From an uncultured Marinifilum sp. (GTDB lineage Bacteria; Bacteroidota; Bacteroidia; Bacteroidales; Marinifilaceae), in contig NZ_OY781918.1 in NCBI RefSeq assembly GCF_963677195.1, positions 732,923-796,922 of the forward strand: DNA of 64,000 nucleotides, given 5' to 3'. The translations under genes were made by a program, and so were the position numbers. The notes under the pieces were generated by a model. The model searched no databases. It was not told the origin of the DNA and worked only from the letters and a program-made list of their open reading frames with translations. Of this stretch, positions 1 through 9,062 are shown piece by piece. The stretch's first letter is position 1. Each line of letters begins with the position of its first letter.

Positions 1-195
1 GAACGTTTGGAAACTTATGTGATTCGTGGCGAAAGAGGTTCAGGTACAATTTGCCTGAATGGAGCTGCTGCTAGAAAATGCGCGGTTGGTGATGTTATCA
101 TCATTATCGCTTATGCATCGATGGAATTTGAGGAAGCAAAAACATGGGAACCAAGTTTGGTATTCCCAGATACTGCTACCAATAAATTAATTTAG
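1..195 (+). CDS. panD: Aspartate 1-decarboxylase, C-terminal part (cut by window start)
   Basis: PanD converts L-aspartate to beta-alanine for pantothenate and CoA synthesis in the cytoplasm. The reading frame is already open at the first base, so the 5' half, including the self-cleavage Gly-Ser that creates the pyruvoyl cofactor, lies outside the window. What remains is 64 residues out of a usual length near 116-126. It contains the conserved block [14 protein letters not shown] and the typical ending EPSLVFPD. The gene is closed by a hairpin with a T-run about 25 bases after the stop. Identification is from the family-conserved block; partner panC is not visible. Confidence 0.9.
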   Translation, partial: ERLETYVIRGERGSGTICLNGAAARKCAVGDVIIIIAYASMEFEEAKTWEPSLVFPDTATNKLI

Positions 196-217
196 ATTAT
201 TTTTTAGAATACATACT

Positions 218-251
218 AAAGGCTGTTCTTTCGGGATCAGCTTTTTTTTTT
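218..251 (+). terminator. Intrinsic terminator after panD
   Basis: AGGCTG pairs with CAGCTT (one G-T pair) across a 13-base loop and is followed directly by a run of T. It separates panD from the next gene. Confidence 0.7.
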
Positions 252-354
252 GCAAAATTGATTCTAATCATATTCACTAAGCACTGTTACTCACATTAAC
301 TTTTCGCTTGCTACTCTCTGTTTGATAAAGTAACTTTAAGCAAAATCTGAAAAA

Positions 355-852
355 ATGGACAAGTTACAATTCATAAAAGATAAAATATTTTTTAAGCAGG
401 AAGAAGCTTATAACATATTACAAAACTGGAGATTTAAAGAAGAAAAAATAGTATTCTCTAACGGATGTTTCGATATTGTTCATCGTGGACACCTTGAGTA
501 TCTTGCTTCTGCGGCTGCAATGGGAAACAAAATGATAATTGGCTTAAATACCGATTCATCAACTCAAAGACTAAAAGGTCCTAGCCGTCCGATCAACGAT
601 GAATATTCAAGAGCGCTACTACTGGCTTCGCTGGGATTTGTCGATATGGTAATTCTGTTTGAAGAAGATACTCCCTATAATTTGATTAATTTCGTTCAGC
701 CCGATGTACTAGTAAAAGGATCGGATTACAATGCCGAAGATATTGTTGGATACGATATTGTAAAAGCCAAAGGCGGAGAAATTAAAACTTTAGATTTCAT
801 CGAGGGATTCTCATCTACAGGAATCATTAAAAAAATACAAAACGAAAAATAG
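355..852 (+). CDS. rfaE2: D-glycero-beta-D-manno-heptose 1-phosphate adenylyltransferase
   Basis: This cytidylyltransferase-fold enzyme joins AMP to heptose 1-phosphate and yields ADP-heptose for lipopolysaccharide core synthesis. The nucleotide-binding signature NGCFDIVHRGH is at residues 36-46, with the HxGH pair at H43 and H46, and a conserved VKGSDY block follows near residue 120. At 165 residues it is the stand-alone adenylyltransferase, not the fused kinase-adenylyltransferase HldE, so the kinase (rfaE1) must be elsewhere. The ATG at 355 is the only sensible start. It is codirectional with radA, 87 bases downstream. A generic cytidylyltransferase is the only alternative, and the HRGH form favours RfaE2. 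Confidence 0.88.
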   Translation: MDKLQFIKDKIFFKQEEAYNILQNWRFKEEKIVFSNGCFDIVHRGHLEYLASAAAMGNKMIIGLNTDSSTQRLKGPSRPINDEYSRALLLASLGFVDMVILFEEDTPYNLINFVQPDVLVKGSDYNAEDIVGYDIVKAKGGEIKTLDFIEGFSSTGIIKKIQNEK

Positions 853-939
853 TAAGGTTTCAGACAAAGTATCTAAATATAAATTTTTCTGAATAAAATT
901 ATTTTTCATTATTAATTTCTCATTGTTAATTATTTAAAC

Positions 940-2313
940 GTGGTTGCTAAATCAAAAACAAAAAGTGCGTGGTTCTGCCAAAACTGTGGGGTTGAATCGG
1001 CAAAATGGGTGGGTAAATGTCCTTCCTGCGGCGAATGGAATACTTTTGTTGAAGAAATTGTTGTTAAATCAAAAACATCGAACATTGTTGGCACCAATAA
1101 AAATGTAAAAAACAAGCCCCTAAAAATTTCAGAGATCTCATCGTCGGAAGAAAAACGTTTTAACACCGAAAATATGGAGTTAAACAGAGTTTTAGGAGGA
1201 GGATTAGTACCCGGATCTTTAGTATTAATAGGTGGTGAACCTGGTATTGGTAAATCTACATTAGCATTACAAATTGCTCTACACCTTAAAAATTTTACAA
1301 CTTTATATGTTTCGGGAGAAGAAAGCGCTCAACAAATAAAATTAAGAGGAAATAGAATAAATTCTGATAATGAGAAATGTTTAATTGTGAGTGAAACCTC
1401 ATTGGAAAATATTTTCTCTCACATTAAAAACACACAGCCAAATATTGTGGTTATCGATTCAATTCAAACGCTGGCTACAGAAAGAATCGAAGCCGGACCA
1501 GGCAGTGTTTCTCAAATTAGAGAATGTACAGCTCAATTGCTTCAATTCGCCAAGCAATCGGCCGTTCCGGTTCTTTTAATTGGTCACATTACAAAAGATG
1601 GTAATTTGGCCGGACCAAAAATTCTTGAACACATGGTTGATACTGTTCTTCAGTTCGAAGGCGATCAAAACCACATGTATCGTATTTTGAGAGCTACAAA
1701 AAATCGTTTTGGCTCTACCTCCGAAATGGGCATTTATGAAATGCAACATACAGGTCTGCGAGAGGTTTCAAATCCATCAGAATTATTACTATCACAGGAA
1801 GATGAAAGTTTAAGTGGAACTGCAATTTCTGCCTCTATAGAAGGAATGCGACCTTTTCTTATAGAAATACAAGCACTGGTGAGTTCGGCAGCCTATGGAA
1901 CCCCTCAGCGCTCCTCAACAGGATTCGACCTTCGCAGGCTAAATATGCTTTTAGCTGTATTAGAAAAGCGTGCAGGTTTTAAAATTTCTACTAAAGATGT
2001 TTTTTTAAATATTGCCGGAGGAATAAAGGTTAACGATCCAGCTATCGATTTGGCAGTAATTATTGCTATTTTATCTTCGAGCACCGACATTTCAATTCCT
2101 AAAGAAGTTTGTTTTGCCGGAGAAATTGGATTATCAGGCGAAATTAGATCTGTAAACCGCATAGACCAAAGAATTAGCGAAGCCGAAAAACTTGGTTTTA
2201 AACAAATATTTGTTCCAAAATACAATTCTAAAGGTTTAGATATTTCCAAATTTAATATCAAAATTCATTTGGTAAGTAAAGTAGGACAGGTATTTCAAAC
2301 TCTTTTTAGGTAA
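940..2313 (+). CDS. radA: DNA repair protein RadA/Sms
   Basis: RadA is a hexameric DnaB-like ATPase that helps branch migration and processing of recombination intermediates. The N-terminal zinc finger has C13, C16, C27 and C30. The Walker A motif GGEPGIGKST is at residues 99-107, the RadA-specific KNRFG motif at 254-258, and the C-terminal part is the Lon-protease-like domain. The length of 457 matches the family. No ATG is available; the GTG at 940 gives an N-terminus VAKSKTKSAWFCQNCG that aligns with known RadA starts. The 3' end converges with a penicillin-binding protein gene, and between them lie a cobalamin riboswitch and a terminator on the other strand. Confidence 0.95.
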   Translation: MVAKSKTKSAWFCQNCGVESAKWVGKCPSCGEWNTFVEEIVVKSKTSNIVGTNKNVKNKPLKISEISSSEEKRFNTENMELNRVLGGGLVPGSLVLIGGEPGIGKSTLALQIALHLKNFTTLYVSGEESAQQIKLRGNRINSDNEKCLIVSETSLENIFSHIKNTQPNIVVIDSIQTLATERIEAGPGSVSQIRECTAQLLQFAKQSAVPVLLIGHITKDGNLAGPKILEHMVDTVLQFEGDQNHMYRILRATKNRFGSTSEMGIYEMQHTGLREVSNPSELLLSQEDESLSGTAISASIEGMRPFLIEIQALVSSAAYGTPQRSSTGFDLRRLNMLLAVLEKRAGFKISTKDVFLNIAGGIKVNDPAIDLAVIIAILSSSTDISIPKEVCFAGEIGLSGEIRSVNRIDQRISEAEKLGFKQIFVPKYNSKGLDISKFNIKIHLVSKVGQVFQTLFR

Positions 2314-2344
2314 AAAAAGAGGATGTCCTGGCTAGACATCCTCT
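2311..2344 (-). terminator. Strong minus-strand terminator downstream of the cobalamin riboswitch
   Basis: A perfect 10-bp stem (AGAGGATGTC with GACATCCTCT) is followed on the minus strand by seven T. On the plus strand there is no T-run, so it best serves transcripts coming from the PBP/riboswitch side. It would stop them at the radA stop codon. Confidence 0.75.
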
Positions 2345-2472
2345 AAAGTAAACAGTTACTATGAATTTTTTTTTAATTTGAGTATGGCAGCTCAAATTTA
2401 CTAGCGTCGGAATTAGAAAGAATAAAATGAATCTTTCCGCTTTTCTCGCCCGAAAGCTAAAATCCATCAATT

Positions 2473-2648
2473 CAGGCAGGTCTTCTGGCTTATTCCGGCT
2501 TTAAAACTCCTTCCCATCCCGAATAATTTGGACAGTGGAACATTTGTTCAAAACACAGATTCATTTCTGAATCGGAATTTACAGCTGCGGGGACAGCTCC
2601 TGATTTAAACAGGATTCCCTATTATTCCCTTTTAAGGGACCTAAATCT
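2473..2648 (-). ncRNA. Cobalamin (AdoCbl/B12) riboswitch, with no gene downstream
   Basis: Read on the minus strand, the segment shows the diagnostic B12-box order: AAGGGAATAATAGGGAATCC, then CAGGAGCTGTCCCCGCAGC followed by TGTAA, and at the 3' end AAGCCAGAAGACCTGCC. It starts about 50 bases after the stop of the penicillin-binding protein gene. It ends about 130 bases before a strong same-strand terminator at 2344-2311. Cobalamin riboswitches normally sit in the 5' leader of btuB-like or cobalamin biosynthesis genes. Here the next DNA downstream is the antisense of radA. The aptamer therefore belongs either to the 3' end of the PBP transcript or to a short independent RNA of roughly 340 bases. 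Confidence 0.88.
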
Positions 2649-2701
2649 TATTACAATTTTAAGAAAATAAATTGATCTTACAATAAAATCTGAATCGAAA
2701 A

Positions 2702-5077
2702 TTAAAAGAAATCTTCATCTTCAGAATCTTGTAATTCGTTGTTATTAGACTTATTAGATTCCGACTCGCAATCGAGATTAATAATTACTCCTCTTGGTTT
2801 TTCAAAATCTCCTTGTGATACATTTAAATCTTTGTCGGCATATACTTTTTTCATGTACAGCGCCCAAATTGGCAAGGCCATATTTGCACCTTGTCCTAAT
2901 CGAATGCCTTCGAAGTGGATGGCTCTATCTTCGGCACCAACCCAAACTCCCGATACCAATTCAGGTGTAATTCCCATAAACCATCCATCGGAATGATTTT
3001 GCGTAGTTCCAGTTTTTCCTCCAATAGGATTATATAAATTATATGTAAATCTTAATCTAACACCTGTACCTTTATTAACAACTCCCTGCAACAAGTTTGT
3101 CATTAAGTAAGCCGTCTTTTCACTCATCACCTCTTTCTTTCGAGGAACCGATTGAGCAATTAGGTTTCCTTTACTATCTTCAATTTTACTTATAAATCGT
3201 GGTTTAATATAAACCCCTTTATTTACAAAAGAACTATAAGCACCAACCATTTCGTAAACCGAAATCTCCGAAGTTCCTAAAAATATAGAAGGAACTGGGT
3301 CCATTCTACTCACAACACCCATTTTATGTGCCATAGAAACCACCGATTTTGGAGTTGTTTGCTTTAACACCCAGCCCGAAATATTATTTACCGAATTTGC
3401 CAAACCCCATTTAAGAGTCACCATTTCTCCAGCCTTTTTATCAGTAGAATTTCTCGATGCCCAAGGTGTGCCATCAGGCAAAATAAAAGTTTGTGGTATG
3501 TTTGGCACCTTATCGCAAGGAGACAAACCATCCTGCATTGCCAAAGTATATAAAAATGGCTTAATAGTAGAACCAACTTGACGTTTCCCTACATTAACCA
3601 TATCATACATAAAATGCTTATAATTAGGTCCCCCAACATAAGCCCTAACCTCTCCTGTTTGTGGAACCATAGACATAAAACCGGCACGCAAAAAACCCTT
3701 ATAATAAAGCATAGAATCCATAGGAGTTAAAGTAGTATCTCTCTCTCCCTGCCAGGTAAAAATTTTCATTTTAGTTGGCTTATTAAAAGCCTCCTTTATA
3801 GCTTCAAATTTTAATCCCTTTTTGTGCATTACACGATATCTCTCACTTCTGCGTATCGATAAGTCAAGCTGATGTTCAACTTCTTCTTCACTTAAATCAT
3901 CCGAAAAAGGAGGTCTTCTATGATTTTGTTTTTCTCTATCAAAAGCTTTTTGCAAATCAAGTCCTAAATGCTCTTCAACAGCTTGTTCGGCATATTTTTG
4001 CATTCTCGAATCAATAGTAGTATAAATTTTAAGTCCGTCTTTATAAATATTGTATGGAGAACCATCAGCCTTCTGATTTTTATTACACCATCCGAAAAAA
4101 GGATTATTATCCCACTCTAGCGAATCTTCTTTAAAACGCTGTAAATTCCACGATGGATAATTCTTACGTTCGGGCTTTTTCGCGGTTAAAGACATTCTTA
4201 AATATTCTCTAAAATAAGGAGCCATTCCTCTTTTATGATCTACTTTCTGATAATCAATACCAAGCGGTAAATTCTTAAGCGAATCGTAAACTTCTTTTTC
4301 CAGATAATCATACTTAACCATCTGAGCCAATACCACATTACGTCTGTCTTTTGTTAGTTCGGCTCTTCGAAGTGGATTGTAATAAGAAGAGTTTTTTGCC
4401 ATACCTACAAGCATAGCTGCCTGTTCAAGTCTAAGAGAATCGGGCGTAGTATTAAAATAAACATTTGCTGCAGATTTAATCCCAACGGCTAAATTCAAAA
4501 AATCGTATTTGTTAAAATACATTGTCATGATTTCCTCTTTTGTATAGCTTCGTTCAAGCTTAACAGCAATAACCCACTCTCTAAATTTTCTAAAAACAAT
4601 ATCCAGCTTACTGTTAAAACTTTCGCGCGGAAACAACATTTTTGCCAATTGCTGAGAAATAGTACTTCCTCCACCTGCATTTTTATTTCCTGTAATTAAA
4701 CCTTTCACAACACGACCTAAACCACGAATATCAACTCCAGAATGATTTTCATATCTCACATCTTCAGTTGCGATTAAGGCCTTCCTTAAATAAGGAGAAA
4801 TTTCATCGTACTCAACAAAGGAGCGATTTTGAAAATAAAACTTACCAATCAGCTCATTATCTACAGTATAAATTTCAGTAGCTAAACTACTTTTCGGATT
4901 TTCCAACTCTTCGAAAGTTGGCATAAACCCAAACTTTCCGTTAGATACACCAGCAAAAAATAATACCATCGCTAATACCCCAACAAGAAAAACAGACCAA
5001 AAAATGATCAGTGATTTCTTGAATTTTTTAAGATTCGATACCTGATTCGTTTCAGTACTTGGATTAATTTCAGACAT
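2702..5077 (-). CDS. mrcA: Class A penicillin-binding protein 1A (bifunctional transglycosylase/transpeptidase)
   Basis: The protein polymerises and cross-links peptidoglycan in the periplasm and is anchored by one N-terminal membrane helix at about residues 22-43. The GT51 glycosyltransferase domain has ATEDVRYENHSG with the catalytic Glu at 105, and GGSTISQQLAK at 136-146. The transpeptidase domain has STIK with nucleophile S503, SVN at 562-564 and KTGT at 688-691. The length of 791 fits the family. The acidic C-terminal tail (NNELQDSEDEDFF) is a lineage feature. The gene is transcribed alone on the minus strand, and its 3' side holds the orphan cobalamin riboswitch. Confidence 0.94.
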   Translation of the reverse strand: MSEINPSTETNQVSNLKKFKKSLIIFWSVFLVGVLAMVLFFAGVSNGKFGFMPTFEELENPKSSLATEIYTVDNELIGKFYFQNRSFVEYDEISPYLRKALIATEDVRYENHSGVDIRGLGRVVKGLITGNKNAGGGSTISQQLAKMLFPRESFNSKLDIVFRKFREWVIAVKLERSYTKEEIMTMYFNKYDFLNLAVGIKSAANVYFNTTPDSLRLEQAAMLVGMAKNSSYYNPLRRAELTKDRRNVVLAQMVKYDYLEKEVYDSLKNLPLGIDYQKVDHKRGMAPYFREYLRMSLTAKKPERKNYPSWNLQRFKEDSLEWDNNPFFGWCNKNQKADGSPYNIYKDGLKIYTTIDSRMQKYAEQAVEEHLGLDLQKAFDREKQNHRRPPFSDDLSEEEVEHQLDLSIRRSERYRVMHKKGLKFEAIKEAFNKPTKMKIFTWQGERDTTLTPMDSMLYYKGFLRAGFMSMVPQTGEVRAYVGGPNYKHFMYDMVNVGKRQVGSTIKPFLYTLAMQDGLSPCDKVPNIPQTFILPDGTPWASRNSTDKKAGEMVTLKWGLANSVNNISGWVLKQTTPKSVVSMAHKMGVVSRMDPVPSIFLGTSEISVYEMVGAYSSFVNKGVYIKPRFISKIEDSKGNLIAQSVPRKKEVMSEKTAYLMTNLLQGVVNKGTGVRLRFTYNLYNPIGGKTGTTQNHSDGWFMGITPELVSGVWVGAEDRAIHFEGIRLGQGANMALPIWALYMKKVYADKDLNVSQGDFEKPRGVIINLDCESESNKSNNNELQDSEDEDFF

Positions 5078-5285
5078 TTTATATCAATTGATTTTTATTG
5101 AGCTGTAAAAATAGCAAATTATATTCTAATAGATAAGACGTATATTTCTTGATTTTATTGGATAAGAGTTATACAATATAAACATGTAATTGCAAAATAA
5201 ATACAACAAAATTTTGAACTTAGGCTGCTTATTGTTTTACTTTGCAGAAAATTTTAACCTTAACTTTCCAAAGCACAAATACGAG

Positions 5286-7709
5286 ATGGTAGAGAATTTA
5301 GTAATAGTCGAGTCCCCTGCAAAAGCCAAAACAATCGAGAAATTTCTTGGAAAAGACTTCTTGGTAAAATCAAGCTTTGGGCATATTCGGGATTTGGAAA
5401 AAAAGGATTTTGGAATTGATATTAAAAATAATTTCACCCCAAAATATGTAGTTTCTACTGATAAAAAAAAGGTAGTTACTGAACTTAAAAAACTAGCTAA
5501 AGAAGCTAAAGTTGTCTGGATCGCATCCGATGAGGACCGCGAGGGAGAAGCAATTGCATGGCACCTTTTCGAAGTTCTAAAACTTAAAAAAGAAAACACC
5601 AAACGAATTGTATTCCACGAAATTACAAAAGATGCAATACTAAATGCTGTCGAAAATCCTCGTGATATCGACGATAATTTGGTAAATGCACAACAAGCAC
5701 GTAGAATTCTAGACCGTTTAGTAGGTTTTGAAATTTCTCCCGTTTTGTGGAAAAAAGTTAAACCTCAACTTTCTGCAGGTCGTGTTCAATCTGTCTCTGT
5801 ACGTTTAATCGTTGAACGTGAAAGGGATATTATTGCTTTTAAGCCCGAGGCTTTTTATAAAATTGTTGCCAACTTCATGGTAACTGAAAAAAATGGAACA
5901 CAAAAAAATCTAAAAGCTGAATACCCAAAAAAATTCTCATCGAAAGAAGAAACTTTACAATTTCTTGAAAGTTGTAAAAATGCAGATTATAAAATTAATG
6001 AAATAGAGAAAAAACCTTCTACCCGTAAGCCTGCAGCTCCTTTCACTACTTCAACTCTGCAACAGGAAGCAAGTAGAAAATTAGGTTTTTCTGTTTCTCA
6101 AACAATGGCAGTTGCTCAGCGCCTATACGAAGCTGGAAACATTACATACATGAGAACCGATTCGGTAAACCTCTCCGACACTGCACTTGCTGCGGCTAAA
6201 GAAGAAATTACAAAACATCATGGTTCAGAATATGTTAAAATAAGAAAATACCATACTAAAAATAAAGGAGCACAAGAAGCTCACGAGGCCATTCGTCCTA
6301 CCTATCTTAACAGAGAAGTAATAAGTGGAGAATCTAACGAAATTCGCTTGTACAATTTAATTTGGAAAAGAACCATAGCCTCACAAATGAGTGATGCTAA
6401 ATTGGAAAAAACCAACATTAAAATTGTTGCATCTACCAATGGGAAAGAATTTGTTGCCAGTGGTGAAATGATAAAATTCGATGGATTCCTGAAAGTTTAC
6501 ATGGAATCTACTGACGATGAAAGAACAAAACAAGAAGAAACCTTACTTCCAAAAGTGAAAGTAAACGATCCTGTAGTTGAGAATTTCTTAAATGCAACTC
6601 AACACTTCACTCATCGTCCACCAAGATTTACCGAGGCCAGTTTAGTTAAAAAACTAGAAGAACTAGGAATTGGTCGTCCATCTACCTACGCACCAACAAT
6701 TACTACAGTTCAAAATCGTGGATATGTAGTAAAAGAATCACGCGATGGTGTAGAAAGAAAGTATGAAATTATTAGTCTGAAAGAAAATAACATTACCGAA
6801 GAAATAAAAACGCAAATTACAGGAGCCGACAATAAAAAACTCTTTCCTGCTGATATAGGAATGGTAGTAACCGATTTTTTAACTGAGCATTTTCCCAATG
6901 TTATGAATTACAATTTTACAGCCGATGTAGAAAAAGAATTCGATGATATTGCTATGGGAAAAATGATTTGGTATGAGATGATTGGCAAATTTTACAACCC
7001 ATTTCATGATAATGTTGAAAAAACTCTGGAACACTCAGCCCGATCAACCGGAGAAAGAATTTTAGGCGATGATCCAAAAACTGGAAAAGTTATTCTGGTA
7101 AGAATTGGAAGATACGGACCTATGGCTCAACTTGGAGAAACATCGGAAGATAAGGAGGCAGAAGCACCTAAGTTTGCAAGCCTTCGTCCAGGACAGCATC
7201 TGGAAACAATAACCCTTGAGGAAGCTATTGATTTATTTAAACTTCCTCGTGATCTGGGTTTATATGAAGATAAAAAAGTAGTAGTTGCCATAGGTAGATT
7301 TGGTCCTTACGTTAGACATGATGGAAAATTTGCTTCTTTAAAGAAAGACATTGACGACCCAATGGAAATTGATTTGCCACGTGCAATTGAATTAATTGAA
7401 GAAAAAAGAAAAAAAGATCGTGAAAAATTCATTAAAGGATTCGATGAAGATCCAGACCTTCAGATTCTAAATGGCCGCTGGGGACCATACATTGCTTATC
7501 AGAAAGAAAATTACCGCTTAGCTAAAGATATCGAAGACCCAAAAGCTTTAAGCTTCGAAGACTGCATGAAAATTATTAAAAATACTCCTAAAAAGAAAAC
7601 AGGTAAAAAAACTGTAACTAAAAAAGCAACAGCAAAAAAGACAACTACAAAGAAAAAAGCAAGCACAACAAAGAAAAAAACAAGTACCACCAAAAAAACG
7701 AAAAAATAA
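5286..7709 (+). CDS. topA: DNA topoisomerase I (type IA)
   Basis: TopA relaxes negative supercoils through a 5'-phosphotyrosine intermediate. I start at the ATG at 5286, giving MVENLVIVESPAKAKTIEKF, the standard beginning. The frame is open from 5190, but that extension is unlike the family and overlaps the likely promoter region. The Toprim acidic residues are D82, D84 and E86 in SDEDREGEAIAWH. The active-site Tyr is Y288 in YMRTDS. The C-terminus has Cys-less repeats of the GRFGPY / GRWGPY type in place of zinc fingers, as in many Bacteroidota. A strongly basic Lys/Thr tail of about 40 residues then follows, probably for DNA binding. Confidence 0.95.
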   Translation: MVENLVIVESPAKAKTIEKFLGKDFLVKSSFGHIRDLEKKDFGIDIKNNFTPKYVVSTDKKKVVTELKKLAKEAKVVWIASDEDREGEAIAWHLFEVLKLKKENTKRIVFHEITKDAILNAVENPRDIDDNLVNAQQARRILDRLVGFEISPVLWKKVKPQLSAGRVQSVSVRLIVERERDIIAFKPEAFYKIVANFMVTEKNGTQKNLKAEYPKKFSSKEETLQFLESCKNADYKINEIEKKPSTRKPAAPFTTSTLQQEASRKLGFSVSQTMAVAQRLYEAGNITYMRTDSVNLSDTALAAAKEEITKHHGSEYVKIRKYHTKNKGAQEAHEAIRPTYLNREVISGESNEIRLYNLIWKRTIASQMSDAKLEKTNIKIVASTNGKEFVASGEMIKFDGFLKVYMESTDDERTKQEETLLPKVKVNDPVVENFLNATQHFTHRPPRFTEASLVKKLEELGIGRPSTYAPTITTVQNRGYVVKESRDGVERKYEIISLKENNITEEIKTQITGADNKKLFPADIGMVVTDFLTEHFPNVMNYNFTADVEKEFDDIAMGKMIWYEMIGKFYNPFHDNVEKTLEHSARSTGERILGDDPKTGKVILVRIGRYGPMAQLGETSEDKEAEAPKFASLRPGQHLETITLEEAIDLFKLPRDLGLYEDKKVVVAIGRFGPYVRHDGKFASLKKDIDDPMEIDLPRAIELIEEKRKKDREKFIKGFDEDPDLQILNGRWGPYIAYQKENYRLAKDIEDPKALSFEDCMKIIKNTPKKKTGKKTVTKKATAKKTTTKKKASTTKKKTSTTKKTKK

Positions 7710-7729
7710 AATTTATAATAAAAATAATC

Positions 7730-7762
7730 AGGGCTTTACATTTTAATGTATAGCCCTTTTTT
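7730..7762 (+). terminator. Intrinsic terminator after topA
   Basis: AGGGCT-T-TACAT pairs with ATGTA-T-AGCCCT around a four-base loop and is followed by six T. Confidence 0.85.
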
Positions 7763-8086
7763 ATTGTGTTTTTTTGAACTATTAATATTTCATCAAGATA
7801 TACTTATTGTTAATCAAGATTAAAAAAGTAAAAAAAAACATTAACAAAATAAATAAATCGACGTAATAAAGAATTACGATATGAAGTAAAAGTTATTATT
7901 TACCGAAGCCTTTACACATTAAGTTATTTAATTTAATATTAAGACCCTTAACAATTATAAGAAAGTAAAATAATAAATTTTAATGATTAAAGTGCTTGAA
8001 TCTCTGATAAAACTTGTAAGGAATATTTATTTTTATTTACTTTACTCCTCACAGTTTTTGATCGTTACTGAACTATAAAGTATTTC
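7763..8086 (+). promoter_or_regulatory. AT-rich upstream region of the T9SS operon
   Basis: This gene-free stretch of about 320 bases precedes the porP-like gene and presumably contains the promoter of the porP-gldKLMN operon. It is very AT-rich. I could not single out a TTG/TAnnTTTG promoter pair with confidence and see no RNA gene in it. Confidence 0.35.
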
Positions 8087-9019
8087 ATGAAAAAATTATT
8101 GTTCTTCATAATATTTTTTTGTTTTGCTCTGGAAATGAGAGCTCAACAAGACCCACAGTTCAGTCAAAATATGTTTAACATCCTTGCCATAAACCCTGCT
8201 TATGCAGGAGTCGAGGATAATATTGTTGCTTCTGCAATAAACCGACAACAATGGGTTGGTTTTGATAATGCACCTGTTACAACAGTTGTAAATCTAAGCA
8301 CACCTATTCATATTGCAGGAACAAGGCACGGTTTAGGCTTAAGTATAGTACGAGATGAACTAGGTTTAGAAAAAAACACAGGAATTCGATTCAGCTATGC
8401 TTATCAAAAGAAACTAAACAAAGGATCTTTACATTTTGGAATTAGTATTGGATTTCAAAACAATGCATTAAAAGGTGAATGGTTTATTCCTGATGGAGAC
8501 GAATTTACTTCTGCTGCGGAAGATTTAGGGTCGGCTACAATTGATGAAGGTAAAATGATTTTTGATCCTGGTTTAGGGATTTTTTATCAAAGTGATAACT
8601 TTTATGCTGGTCTTTCCGTATCGCATGTCACAGAACCTACCGTTTCATACAACGAATCGGTAGAAACTTATTTGGCAAGACATTATTATGCTACTGCCGG
8701 ATATACATTAAAACTTGATGAAACCTGGGAAGTAATACCTTCAGTATTTTACAAAACTGATGCTGTTGTTTCTCAAATTGATATAAACAGTTTGATTCGG
8801 TACAATAAAAAGATTTGGGGTGGCGTTTCATATAGAGTAGATGATGCAATTGTTGGCATGATGGGAGTTTTATTTAATAATGGAATTCAAATAGGATATG
8901 CTTACGATGTTTCAACATCAAAAATTGCTAAAGGATCGCATGAATTTCTACTAATGTATAAATTCAACACTAAATTAGAAAGCCGAAATCAAAAATATAA
9001 GAGTATTCGATTTTTATAA
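8087..9019 (+). CDS. PorP/SprF family type IX secretion outer-membrane protein
   Basis: PorP/SprF proteins are outer-membrane beta-barrels that link the type IX secretion motor to exported adhesins or to the PorE complex. There is a signal peptide at residues 1-19 ending in ALEMRAQ. The family signature AQQDPQFSQNMFNILAINPAYAG comes directly after cleavage. The rest is a beta-rich barrel of about 290 residues. It is the first gene before gldK, the order usual for the porP-porK-porL-porM-porN cluster. Bacteroidota genomes hold many PorP/SprF paralogues, so position makes this the core PorP candidate. The 43-base gap to gldK supports cotranscription. Confidence 0.85.
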   Translation: MKKLLFFIIFFCFALEMRAQQDPQFSQNMFNILAINPAYAGVEDNIVASAINRQQWVGFDNAPVTTVVNLSTPIHIAGTRHGLGLSIVRDELGLEKNTGIRFSYAYQKKLNKGSLHFGISIGFQNNALKGEWFIPDGDEFTSAAEDLGSATIDEGKMIFDPGLGIFYQSDNFYAGLSVSHVTEPTVSYNESVETYLARHYYATAGYTLKLDETWEVIPSVFYKTDAVVSQIDINSLIRYNKKIWGGVSYRVDDAIVGMMGVLFNNGIQIGYAYDVSTSKIAKGSHEFLLMYKFNTKLESRNQKYKSIRFL

Positions 9020-9062
9020 AAAAATTAAAAATCTGTGCTAAAGCACAATTTACAAAACCACT

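Noticed and set aside
2306-2467. 53-codon minus-strand ORF starting five bases after the cobalamin riboswitch, with a lipobox-like NLSC
   Set aside because: Its last codons lie beyond the strong terminator at 2344-2311, and its 3' half is made of the terminator stem and hairpin sequence, so it is unlikely to be translated as a whole.
7511-7693. Minus-strand ORF rich in Val and Phe opposite the topA tail
   Set aside because: It is the antisense of the Lys/Thr-rich tail of topoisomerase I and a by-product of AAA/ACA codons.
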